From Bathynomus jamesi (Eukaryota; Arthropoda; Malacostraca; Isopoda; Cirolanidae), in the NCBI GenBank assembly GCA_023014485.1, contig JAJOZX010006162.1, forward strand, positions 1 to 64,000: DNA of 64,000 nt, in the 5' to 3' direction. Below, piece after piece: positions 46,701 through 60,267 of this stretch. Position 1 is the first letter of the stretch; every line of letters begins with the position of its first letter. The notes under the pieces are model-generated. The model saw only the letters and a program-made list of their open reading frames with translations. It was not told where the DNA came from and searched no databases. Made by a program: the position numbers and the translations under genes.

Positions 46701-49661
46701 AGTTCATCTTGTTTAAACTTAAACTAACCGAAATGTTGAATCTGTGGGCATGTAGAAATGTCGATTGCCGAAGTAGGGTGAGATATCCCATCCTCCTGAG
46801 GTCTTCTGACTGAATCAAATGAGAAATCAATATATGAGCTTAACTAATATAATGTAAATACATTTAAAATAAATTTCATTCTTAAATTAACTAAATTGGT
46901 GACGAAAAAGTAATATTTTAATGATATTTCTAGTAACATAGATTGGTAATTGGTAATTAATATTAAAAACATATTTAAAAGAAAGTAACTAACCTAGAGT
47001 TAGTTTTGTCTTGAGTTAAATTAGGTTTCAAGGTTGATATTTTTGAAATTGAGCTTCCAAAAGAACCGAAGCTAAAAAGGTCACTGTGGAAAAAAAAAAT
47101 ATCATTAACGTATTTACAATAATTAAATGTACATTTTTGTATATTGTCGCTAACTATTGCTTGAATTAAAATGAATTATTGAAAATTAATAATGAAAAAA
47201 ATAGTCATTTTATAATGTAGGGAGAAGCATGATGTAAAAATAAATACTTAAAATAATGAAAAATGAAAATTTCCATTCAAAAATAGTTCATCACGAAATA
47301 ATGCTAATATCTAACCATTAGAAGAACTATTAACGAATTAAGATGAGAAATATCAAATTCCTCATAAAAGTCATTCAGAATGAACGTTCAAAATGGAGAT
47401 TTCGATTAAGATTGAATTTCATTAAAAAATCACAAATATATTCCTAATCTTATCTTCTGTTTTCATTATTAAGGAATTTGATGATCGAAATTGAATTACT
47501 TGTTTGCTTTAGGAATAAAGTTTGGGGATCGTAATCCAGGAAGAGATTCTTTATTTCCAAAAACATGCGTTTCATATCCTGATGCAAAGTCAATTGGTGT
47601 TGCAGAAGGACGTTTTCAAGTGGGGCTTCTGGATCCACCTTCACCACTACATCTTTGTCGACGCCAAATGCGGATAAAACTGAAATAAAATAAAATTCTA
47701 ACGTAAAGAAACTTTTTCTTGAATAAATTTAAATTGAATTAATAAGAGGTTGTAAGTCCCATTTAATTACAGTTTAGGCTTATACTAAGTAACGACAAAC
47801 CAACTTTGACTAAAATAAGCCACCAATATTTGAATATTTGTTTACGGTCTGTTCAAACAAATTCCTGGAAAAGTAAAAAATACAAAAGTCACTAAGTTCA
47901 TTACTTTCCTGCAATTAAGTTACACTAATTTAATTAACCATTATGCCCGCAGACGGCAGGTTCTCTACTCATGCTCTAATTCAGGGGTTTTCAACCTTTC
48001 GTCTACCGCATACCGTACCCCTTTTACATTGTCCGTTCTACGCATGTACCCACTGAAAGGGTGAATTCATAGAACATACAAGGACGACATTCAGTTATGT
48101 TGTATTAATGTTCATAACTCTACAAATACAGGGTGTTTCAGGTCGACCCTAGAGCTATAGAAATTGGTAGAATTTGTAGTTTGTGTTTGGTATTTTGTAG
48201 TTAAAGTTTGTCATAGTAAATCCGCCAATTTCAAATTTCCATATTTCTAGGGTCGACCTGAAACACCCTGTAAAATAAAAATAACATATGCGTACCCATG
48301 GAGGTACGCGTACCCCAGGTAGAAAACCCCTGCCCTAAATGATACTAAAGGGGGTGGGAGAAAATAGACATTATATTTTTAAAGTGAAACAAACACATTT
48401 CTAATGTCAGTTTTACATATTTCAGGAAAGAAAATACCCTGATGGCTCAGTATACCAATGAAGAGAAGGTGGAACTGGTATTGCTACATGTTTCGGGAAA
48501 AAGCCAGAAGCAGGCATGTCAGTTATTTCACGAACATGCCTCTCTCTGGCTTTTTCCGGAAACATGTAGCAATACCAGTTCCACCTTCTCTTCATTGGTA
48601 TACTGAGCCATCGGGTATTTTCTTTCCTGAAATATGTAAAACTGACATTAGAAATGTGTTTGTTTCAATTTAAAAATATAATGTCTATTTTCCCTATGAG
48701 TCCATACTTCTGGGACATCCTGTATATTTGGAATGTCTACTCGACATTTCATAATGACCTTAGCTTTATCAAATGAATAATAGCTCTTTTGAAATGTTTG
48801 CTTAGTAGGACAAATATTTGGAAAATGAGTTTATGTTAAATTTTTTACATACTGCAAATAAAGACAGATATTAAACATTTCATTTGTATAATAAGTTAGT
48901 TTTCTATTCTTTGCACCTAGACGCATGCGCATTGTGGTTTAAAAAACCTTCGAAGTTGTGACTTAACTCATTTAGTGTTCGTGTAAACAATTATTATATT
49001 TGTGCATTTATTCATTTATTCAATGTAGGTTTAAGTCTTCAAGGTGTCTTTCATGCATTTATTAATTTTGATTGAAATGAATTGAATTCAAAAATCTCTT
49101 ATTGAAAAAATAAATACAACTTTTCCGATTTTACATTTTTGATTGTTAAAATGATTTTAACATAAAATATATAACTGTGAAATTCGACTATTTATTTAAT
49201 TTAATTTGGCTCTTAAGGTTTAAGCTTTACTGAGCTTTTAATTAAAAATAAGTTATTATTAATATTATATAAAACTTTAATAAGAATGAATAATTATAGA
49301 ATATATATTAATCTAATTGGAGCAAGTGTAGTTTACGTCCCCCGGACCACCTGAAGATCCGTCACCCGAGCCTTTTTTAGATAGCTTTACAAGTCTAACT
49401 AACGATTTGTTAGGTTACGTCGTGATATTTTCCTTAGTTAGACTTATAAAGCTAACTAAAAAAGGCTGGGTGATGGATCTTCAGGTGATCCCGTCCCCAT
49501 GTGGTGCCTCGTGTAGTTTACGTTCCTCCCCTACATTATCGTAGTGTAGTTTACGTTCCCCTACATTATCCTAGAGTAGTTTGCGTTCCCCAACTTTGTC
49601 CACGTATACGTAATCAAATAAAACGTTATACTAACGAAAATATTACGACTTAACCTAACCA

Positions 49662-49692
<31 letters not shown>

Positions 49693-49694
49693 TA

Positions 49695-49732
<38 letters not shown>

Positions 49733-52700
49733 GTCCGGAATGGTCCCAACGAAAAACCGGGTGGATGAGAGAGAAGACGAAATAACGAATAACAGCATAA
49801 TAACGAACAACAATTTCATAACAAATAACGATATAAGCAATACAGTAATACGGAAGGAAGACATAGATGAAAGAAAAGAAATAAGTAAAGGTGGCGAAGT
49901 AGACAAACGGTCCAACGAGCGAAATAATAAAAAGATAATAACTATAAACGTAGAAAATAAACAGCCAAAGAAAAATAATGATAATACCAAAACTAAGAAT
50001 TTGGAAAATAATAAGAAAGAAAGCAGAAGCGTAGAAAATATCGTATGCAAATACTACGCGAAAGGAAACTGCAGATATCGGGATGGGCAATGCATATATG
50101 CACATCCCACATTATGCAAAATGCATTACACAAGTGGATTCTGCAAGTTTGATAAGAAATGCATGTTCCACCATCTTACGGTCTGCAACACTTATGAAAG
50201 ATATGAGAGTTGCAAATACGAAAAAAAATGTCGATACCACCACCCTCAAAGGAACGCAACGAGGGAACAGAAAAAACGAACATCAAAGAAGAGTGCCAAT
50301 TTTTTAGACGCAGCCAACACATTTCAGCTGCTAAATACTCTCCAGCAATTACAAAACCAGCTGAAAATATAAATATAGAAATCCGAGAGCCGGACAGAAG
50401 GTACGAACAAAGGCACTTCATGCGTTATCGGGACAACAGGTACCGACAAAGATAAAAAGAGGTAAATTCTCGGAGGACCACAAGGCAACGAAACCGGCAC
50501 CCCCATTGGAAAACAAATCGGAACCACCTGTATGCGAAAAAGAAAGAAAAAATAAAATAATCCTAGCCAACATACAGGGCCTTAAATCAAACCGTTCCAC
50601 GAACAAAGTTGCATACCTGAAAGGACTCATGCAAGAAGCCGGAGCAGACTTTGCATGCCTCACGGAAACTCATCTAAAGGACTGCCAGGCGAACTGTGAA
50701 AATTGTGAGTCCTGTATTGACAAAAAAGAAATACAAATTGACAACTATAACATCCTCCGAGCCGACAGAACAGTGAGACGTAAAGGAGCATGTGCTATTT
50801 ACACACGCGAAAGGCACATAGCAGAAATGGCTATAAGTACCTCAAACAACTACGTAGAATGTGTAGCAGCAAAAATTAAAAAATTAAATAATGTACTAAT
50901 TGTAATGCACAGACCCCCAAACACGCCAACCTCAAAATTTTCAGATTCCATTAGAGAGGTAAGAAACTTAGTGAAAGATCTACACTCTCCAACCCCAAAT
51001 ATTTTTCTCTGTGGTGATTTTAATTTCCCATTCATGAAATATAAAAGGATAGGAAAAAATATATGTATACACCAGGACAAGGGGGGCACACGAGAAGACC
51101 AGGAGCAAGTAAAAATGCTACTAGCTTTAGCTGATGAATTTATGTTAACGCAAGAAATAACAGAAAACACAAGAAAAACAACTGCCTAGATTTGGTATTC
51201 ACAAACAACAGTAATCTAATTGATAATGTAGAAATATCCCCAACTATGATATCAGACCACAACATCATTGAAATAACAACTAATATAAAGGCAACAGGAA
51301 AGGAAAGAACACGCACAACAGAAAGAAGCAAATTCAAAATTTTTAATTTTCACTCCAAATTTATAAACTGGGAAGATGTGACATACAACATGGAAGTAAT
51401 AGATTGGAAAACCATTTTCGAGGCCAAGACAACGGAAGAGATGCTAATGAGAGGAGAAGTTAGAAATTGTGGAGAAACATATCCCAAAGATACAACAAAG
51501 AGGAAAGAGAAGCAGATTCGAAAGACATAAAAGGGCATTGTTCCGAAAGAGAAAAAGAGTGACTGCAAAATTAAGTAATTGTAAAGATAACATCAGAAAA
51601 ATATTAAATGATGAACTACAAAGTATCAATGTCGTCATACAGGAACTAATCGAGAAGCATACAGAAAAAGAAGAAGATGACGCTATAGAAGCGATAAAGG
51701 CTAACTCAAAGTACTTCTATAATTTCACAAAAAGAAAGTCGAAAAACCATGCGACTATCGGACCTTTAAAAAATGAGAACAGTGATTTATCTGATGATCT
51801 AACAGAAGTATCTGAAATATTAAAAGCTCAGTATGAATCATCTTTCAGTATCCCAAAAACTGACAAATTGATATGCGATAGAAACGCGTTCTTTGAAGAA
51901 TAATCACAAGGGGAAAGTATAACGGATTTCGACTTTACGACAGATGATATTACACAAGCCATAGGGAAACTAAAAACACACTCAGCGGCAGGACCGGATA
52001 AATGGAATGCCACACTGAACAAAAACTGCAAGAATGCAATCGCTGAGCCCCTATACTGGATATGGAGACGATCATTAGACACTGGAGAAATACAGGGCAT
52101 CCTGAAGAGCGCGAACATAGTTCCAATATATAAAGGAGGAGATCGATCCGAGGCCAAAAACTATAGGCCAGTGTCGCTTACATCTCATCTCACTAAAATA
52201 TTTGAAGGAATAGTTAGACAGAAAATCTATGACTTTTTGGAAACTCAGAAAAAATTCAATGATAACCAACACGGGTTTCGGTCAGGCAGATCATGCCTAT
52301 CACAACTAATGGAACACTACAACAACATTATTGATTCACTTGAAAGTAATGAAAACTATGATGTACTATACACAGACTTTGCTAAAGCGTTCGACAAGTG
52401 TGACCATGGAATCATAATACATAAACTGAAATATATGGGAATAACAGAAAAAGTAGGGAAATGGATATTTAATTTCCTTAGTGAGCGGAGGCAAGTCGTT
52501 ACAGTACAAGGAGTATCTTCATCAGAATCAGAGGTCCTCAGCTCGGAACCACAAGGAACAGTATTAGCTCCACTACTCTTCATAATCATGCTATCTGACA
52601 TGGATGAGGACGTTACCAGAGACAGCACAGTAACATCCTTTGCGGATGACACAAAGATCAGTAGAAAAATAAGAAACCCAGAAGACATAGGATCTCAACA

Positions 52701-53621
52701 AACCGACATAAAGAGAATCTACAAGTGGACGGAAGACAGCAATATGAAGTTTAACACCGAGAAATTTCAGCTATTACGGTACGGAAACAGAGAAGACCTA
52801 AAGTCCATGGAATATTATACCCCAAATGGACAGGAAATTCAGAGAAATTCCAGAGCAAAAGATTTAGGGGTTATGATGACAGATGATGCGAAATTTGAAA
52901 CACAAAATAAGATAGCAGTAAACAGAGCAAAGAGAATAACGGGTCAGATATTGAGAACCTTTAAACGAAGGGATAGGAATGTAATGATTCCTCTACTGAA
53001 AACCCTGATAATACCCAAATTGGAATACTGCTCGGTCCTAACATCCCCATATAAAAAAGAAGATATTAGACAGCTGGAAGGGATCCAAAGAAGCTTCACA
53101 GCCAAGATCAATGGGTGCAAAGAACTAAATTACTGGGAAAGGTTACGAGAACTAGACCTATATTCACTGGAAAGAAGAAGAGACACACACACCATTATTT
53201 ACACTTGGAAAATAATGGAGAAACTAGTCCCTAATCTTACCCTAAATCCCATAACTCCCCAAACAACGGTGGAAAGTAGAAGCGGTAGACTGTGTCGTAC
53301 TCCCAAATTGAAGGCGAGACAGGGAACATCCTTAACTCTGAAAGAAAATAGTTTTGTAGTGAGAGGACCAAAACTGTTTAATCAGTTGCCCAAAGACCTA
53401 AGAAACACGAAGGGAGTTGCAGTGGAAATCTTCAAAAGAAGACTAGACGCCTGGCTCAGAACAATCCCCGATGAGCCGGGCGTACCTGGCTATGTGAGGT
53501 GGAGAGCGCAAGAATCCAACTCACAACTTCACCAAGCCAACTCGAGAGGAGGGGCGACAAGCTTGACCTTCGCGAAGTGAGAAATCATCGCGCGGAACCT
53601 TTGTAAGGTTGTAAGGTAAGG

Positions 53622-53663
<42 letters not shown>

Positions 53664-54166
53664 TGACGATTGATTAGGTTACGTCGTTATATTTTCGTTA
53701 GTTTTAACGTTTTATTTGATGGATTCTTTTAAAAAATGTCTCCTAAAGATCCTAGTGTAGTTTACGTTCCCCAACTTTGACCGAGTGTAGTTTGTGTCCC
53801 CTTTTGCGTGAGGGGGACGTAAACTACACTTGCTCCATCTAATTTATTATTATTATAGACATAAAATACAAGGTCATAAAATACAATACATAAATACATA
53901 AATAGACATAAAACGCAAAGTCATTATTGAAGCTATGATACCAATACTATAAAAGGAAATTTGCTAAGAAATTTGTTAAGGCTTTGGCTAGCAAAGTCTT
54001 TCAAGATTAAAAACTCGCCTATGACCCTGACCCCAACCATAAACCTAGACCTCTTGATATACATAGGCGCTAGGGTTGCCAGATTTTGATGACCGGATTA
54101 AAGGACACTCAAAACGTTTTCAAGCTGCCACTCCCAGATTCTCAAATTTATATATATTATATATAT

Positions 54167-54222
<56 letters not shown>

Positions 54223-57200
54223 GAGAGAGAATGATGCTCCCAAAAAAAATTTAAATGTTATAGGATAAATATTTATTATTAAAGGACAAGGACAAGCAGA
54301 TCGAAATAAAGGACTGTCCTTTGAAATAAAGGACGTCTGGCAACCCTAACTGTAGGCCTACCCTTTGTCCAATCTCTAAGTTAGACAGCCTATATTTTAG
54401 AAAAGATATTGATAATTTAGAAAGGGTTCGGATTAGGGCAACTAAAACGAATCGACAAGTGAGAATAAAATGTTTGAGGAACCACTGTATAATCTGAAGA
54501 AGACGTTTCTTCACTTAAAACCGTACATTTACTATAAAATAACTAATTACAGTATTTAAAACTGATAATTGGCTTTGATAATGTAAATTGCAGGAATGAT
54601 CTGATAGGGATACAGAGTCAATTAGAAGAAGGACATCAACTGAAAATCAAAAGTTTAAGACCCTCGAAATGTTGATGAGTAGAGAAGGTAACTTCAAACG
54701 GTCTCACCCATTCTTGGCAATTCTCATTCCCATTCGTATCCGCAAATGCAATTCACATTCGAGTCAATTCGAATTCTGGGCAATTTCCAATTTATGCCAT
54801 TCCATTTCATGTGATTTTCATTCCCATCCACGTCCTTTTCTACTTTGTCTGGATAAGTTTAAAACTAGTTAGGTTACGATAAGTTAGGTTGTGATTGTTA
54901 GGCTAATGTTAGGTTAGGTTGTGATTGATTAAAGTTAGTTAGATGAGGAAATATTAGCCATTCCAATTGGTGTCATTTCAGCGACGTAAACATTATTGCC
55001 TCAATTAAGACATCGCTTTGTCAAAATAATATATTTTTGACATTTCGCCATTTTTATTTGAGGACCAAAACTGGGAATGAAAATGACAAAGTGGGAAGTA
55101 ATCGTTCAAACATTGGTCATTTAATTTCTTTCTGTCTCTGTCTGTGTTTCTGTCGCTCTGTATCCCTGTGTGTGTGTGTGTGAGTGTGTGTGTGTATCTC
55201 TCTGTCTGTCTGTTTTATAATATATTTTCTGTTATGAATGTAATATTTTGTTTTAATATTATGTAAATGAATCGTATTCATGATTTATTCTAAGTTTTAT
55301 TTATTCTTTCGTTTTAGTGACTTTAATATGTAATTATTGATTGTTTAAGTAATAACTCTATTCATACTTAATTTCACTTTGTTAATTCATCTTATTTTAA
55401 TATTTTGTTAAATTTATATTTAATTCCAATATTAATCTTTTTAACTAAACATTTTAGATTAATATACTTATAAATTATTTATTATCTATTGATCAATTAC
55501 ATTAACTGATCAATAAAATTTTTTATTGAAACTTAATATATTTACCTTCGTATCTCATCTTACTAATTTATGATATATACGAATTTTTTGATTTACTTAT
55601 CCACCCATTTATCTCTATCTATTTACTGTCTGTTGTCTCTTTAACTATTTATTTAATAAATTATTTATATTCGAATGTCCAAGATTTTAAAATTATTTTT
55701 AATTATTTTGTAAATGAAGCAGAAGTCACCAACATTGTGAGGTGTCACCATTCTAATTTCCGGAGCAACCTTGATGCCGCTCTACCCACAATTCTTACTA
55801 AAACCCACCTATTATAATTCAGTGAATTTAATGCATTCTCTCTTTAATATAAATAATTAACAACTTAATCAATGGTAAATTAATGAATGATAAATAATAT
55901 ATTAGAAACTCAAATTTCCGCCTTATTAACTCTCTCTATTATTATGTTAATAATTAATAGTATTTTATTCTATATTTTTGACCAAAATATATAATAATAT
56001 ATTATTATTATTATTATTTTATTATTATTATTATTTTATTATTATTATATATTATTATGAGAGTATATATAAGTTAATATAATTTTATATTATATGCATT
56101 CAAATTCCTTTAATCTGTCTAATTGTTGACTGGAATTCCATTTAAAGAAGACTTTTCACAAATAAATTGTCAGTTAATTGTTAACTAAAATTCTTCGAGA
56201 TTTACATTTGATTGCTTAGAAAGGGGGTCAAAACCCCATTTTATTTCCAACTCAAAATTTTAAATAATCAAATTTTAAAATATTTCTCATTCCTGTATTT
56301 AACAGTCACAATGGCATCAGCAATCCTGATATTTAGTTCCGAAATATAGGCAACTTTCCTTATGTAAAAAAAATCTCTGTGAAATGTTCATTCAAATGCA
56401 GCAAAGAGAATCACTGTAAAAACTTAATTAATATTTTAAAAGGATTTGAATTTGAAAACAAAATTTTATCAACACCCTGTATTCTACGTTCCTTTCTTTG
56501 CAGGATACACAGTTATTTTTTAATATTTTAAAATCTAAGTTTCATAATGTTCTTAAAGAATTTAATGGGAAATTTTTTTCTTTATATTTTGTCATTGTAG
56601 AAATTAAGAAAAATTCTATTTTAAAAGTCAATTAAATTTACTCACTTTGTCTTTAAATCCGCTTTTAAGACGTTAGAAATTTAAAAGTTTAATTTAGAGG
56701 ACTTTCTCCAAAATATTAACAAAAGTTTGTGGTTCAAATTAAATGTAATTTTCATCATAAACTTGTAATTAATATCAGAAGTTAGCAAATATAATTTGTT
56801 TTGCTTAAATACTATGAAGAGAGTGAAATGAACTTATTGTGAATATTGTGAGTTGAAGATTTGGTGGAAACAAATCGTTGGTCATAATGTGATTTTTACC
56901 TTTCTTGAGATTTTGGTGACCCGCTTCGAGATTCCTCTCCAGGAACGTGTCCAAACGACCAGAAATCTTGCGAAGAAGTTTAAAATCTTCTTCAGGAATT
57001 GAAAGAGTCTGCATGTAAGGAGGAAACACAAGTAAATCAGAAAAGATACACTCTAAATGGGAATAGTATATATGAAACTTCAACTCGACATTTCACTTTT
57101 TTTATTTGTATTTATAGGCTATCTGGAAAGGGGTCCCGACAAAAGCCCCCTAGGACAAAAGCCCCCTAGGACAAAAGCCCCCATGGACAAAAGCCCCTCA

Positions 57201-60200
57201 GTTAAAGTGCAAAGTAGGACAAAAGCCCCTCAGTTAAAGTGCAAAATAGGACAAAACCCTCTCAGTTAAAGTGCAAAGTAGGACAAAAGCCTCCATTTTT
57301 TATATTATTGTTCATGTGCTATGAAGTAATCCTAAACAAATATTATAATCTTTGTCTGTGTTGATTCACTCTAGTTGATCACTCTTTTGTCTACCTGAAT
57401 GGTTAGGTTAGGTTAGGTTAGGAACGTGCCACAAAGGAGCATCAACAGCGTTTGAAGAACCTATGTCTGGACTATGTGAATGAGAGGAAGACCTTGGAGG
57501 AATTTCTCAATGGTGTAAGTCACAGCATTAGGTGGAAGTAAAATGAAATTTAAATGAATCTTAACACTTAATGAACTTTTTAATACGTTGCTTCATTTGT
57601 TTGATTTTCCCTAGATATGGTATGATGCCTTTTACAATATTCATTTTATAGTTGTGTAAATAATTTTGTGCTCCTGTAAAATAGTGAGCTATAAATTTAT
57701 AATGCAAGTGTTAATGTGTGCTACTGTATAATAATTATAAAGCTGACTTTGCCTAGATAAGGCATGACGATCCTTTTATAATGTAATTTTTTATGATTGT
57801 GTAAATATTAGCGTTATGTGTGCTACTGTATAATACTTATAATGCCTTCCTTATTGCAGTCTTATGATATAATAAATGTAATATTTTACAAGTCAGAGAA
57901 GTGTTCATAAACTGTAAATAATAAAGAATAAAAATAATGATTAAAAAAATTCTCATTATTATTTTTCCTAGGGGGCTTTTGTCCTAGGGGGCTTTTGTCC
58001 TACATACATCTGGAAAAGAGGATCAAATTATTATATTTGTGCATTTATTCTATGAAGCATTAGGATTTGTAAGTTTGTTCCACGTATTTATTAAGTTCCC
58101 TTATAAGGATAGGCCTAAGATTAAAAGTATAACCTGTGGCCCAGAGCCTTCCCTTAGACCTCGGACTCTCGATATACAGTAAGCTAATTCTCAGTTAATT
58201 CTCTAAGTATTCACAACCTGTAATCGAGAAAAGACACTGATAAATTAGGAAATGTTGAGGCTAGATCAACCAAAATAATTACACAAATTTAAAGTAAAAC
58301 TTATGATAAAGCTTAGGTGAATCAGATACGTATTCATTTCAAAACGTAGAGTTAGAGTTGGACTACTTCAGGAATTTCAAATGATAAATGGGTCTTATGA
58401 TGGGAATTATATAGGATGTGATTTGATAAGGATACACAGTCAATTACAAGAAATAATGGATATAAACAGAACGTTAAACGTTTGGAGAGAGTAATGATGT
58501 AAAGCACTTCTTCATATCAATTTAAATTTGAAGTAAAACTTAAACCATCTCAGCTTTCATACATTAGAGAGTTTAGTGTTAGAAAATTGATTAGATATTT
58601 CATTAAACATTTCACATTAGTCTTTGAATGGATGAAGGAAGAAATGATTCTTTAACATAAAATAAGTAATTCTCAGTTGGACTATTTATTTTATTTAATT
58701 TGTCTTTTAAGCTTTTGGCTTTACTGGAATCTCAGGTTAATTAAAGATAAAACATCAGTTAAAAGGTAGTTTTGATTAATAATATATAAATCATGAATAA
58801 GAAATATTAATTAATTTAAAGTATATAAACGAACGAATAGCTGAAAATTAGACAATGAATTTAAATCACGGTGATGTCATGAAAGTCATTTTGAAAATAT
58901 ATATTTTTATTTAGTTTTATTTATAAATTTATTTATAAAATAAAAATTACAATATTTCTCTTACGTTACAATAATACTTTAGTACAAATAATATTATAAT
59001 ACTGTCAAGTGGTCTATTCATTTTATGTAATTTTGTCCTTAATCTTTCAGCTTTACTGAGTTCTCAAATTAATGAGAGATAAATTGCATTATATAAAAGT
59101 CACCATTAAATTATGATTAATGTACAGAAAACTAATAGTAGAAATACAGTAGAAATCAAGTTTAAGTTATTGCTATAGATATGAAACCTATAAAAACAGT
59201 CATTATTGTAGAAATGATACTAATACAATACAAAGAAATGAATGTTAGACACGAGAAATGAACAAGTAATACAGAAATGTACATTTATTACATTATTATC
59301 GATCTTTATCAGTATTCCATTATTAATTGAGATTTCAACTTGTTTTTAAACGAAATATTTTTTTATATCAGCACTTAAATCATCCCATATTTTAAGTCCA
59401 TCGAAAATGGGTAATTTCTGAGATGAACACAATCTAAATTGAGGAATAACGTGCTTTCATCTATTTCTAGTCTGATATGAGTGAATTTCTTGATGAGTTA
59501 CAAAATAATATTTATTTATCCAATGTAAGTAAGTTAATGATTTTGTTCTTATATTTTTAAATGAAAATAAAATGTGCCACTTTGATTACATCTTTGACCT
59601 TTAATAGTTTTACATCTTTTAAGAATGCACTTCAATGATCATAGAAATCACAATATATATTATATATTTTTTCATATTTTTAACTAATTTGGGAGCCCAT
59701 TAAACGCTAATGCGTAAAGGCCAAATTAAATAAAATAAAAAGTCCTGTGAACAATTGTTCATTATATTATTGTACAGTGAAAAGCTAAATTGGCCCATAC
59801 AGACCAACATTTCTTCAAAATTATTCGTTCCTTTTTCTGAACTGATTATGAAACGATCTGAGAAGCCGTTGGAAAATATTTCCTTTCAGATTCGACTTTA
59901 AATCAATTATATTCACTTTCAAAATATAAATTATTCCAAATTTGTCAACAATTGAAAAATGGACAATTCATTTTATTTTAATTCTTTCAAATGGAACAAT
60001 TAAAATTTAAAACGGTATTTTTTGAACAACTTTACTTTACAGTTTAACATGACACAAATTGTAATATTTTAATATTTATTTCTAAAATGAAGATTTTGAA
60101 ATTTGAAAAAAATAAAAGTTGATTAATAAAAATAAAAATAAGTAGACTGCACCCACATACCCACATACCCACACAGGACCTACAAATCAACTTAACGCTC

Positions 60201-60233
60201 TATTTTCGCCACCGTTTGTTCAGTGTCGATAAA

Positions 60234-60267
<34 letters not shown>

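Larger units (their letters stand above)
49731..53622 (+). mobile_element. near full-length LINE in (TA)n, with CCCH-finger ORF1
   Basis: It is 3.9 kb, begins GGGTCCGGAATGGTCCC and ends GTAAGGTAAGGTTA, flanked on both sides by (TA)n. It has ORF1 (CCCH fingers) and ORF2 (endonuclease, RT, C-terminal domain). The sister segment at 14202-14219 shows the (TA)n without the element. Few inactivating changes are present: two compensating frame changes and one stop. It looks young. Confidence 0.93.
49319..53836. mobile_element. composite hAT-type MITE, second copy, interrupted by a LINE
   Basis: The ends match 13804-14520 and the flanking duplication is a perfect ATCTAATT (49311-49318; 53837-53844). 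The inner GGACCACCTGAAGATC MITE is at 49344-49494. The (TA)n in its core received the LINE at 49731-53622. Confidence 0.9.
57130..58007. mobile_element. MULE-type non-autonomous element with tandem 16-bp termini
   Basis: Both ends carry repeats of GACAAAAGCCCCCTAG (left about three plus three variants with a CAGTTAAAGTGCAAAGTAG spacer; right two, inverted). The flanking duplication ATCTGGAAA is 9 bases (57121-57129; 58008-58016), and unit 0 at about 1910 is empty. The 9-base duplication and the exon below point to Mutator-like elements. Confidence 0.88.

Noticed and set aside
49561..50105. Minus-strand hydrophobic ORFs that look like membrane proteins
   Set aside because: They are read through (TA)n and the antisense of an Asn/Lys-rich ORF1; the plus-strand LINE frame explains the region.
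57401..57422. Telomere
   Set aside because: Only four TTAGG units, internal to a transposon derivative.
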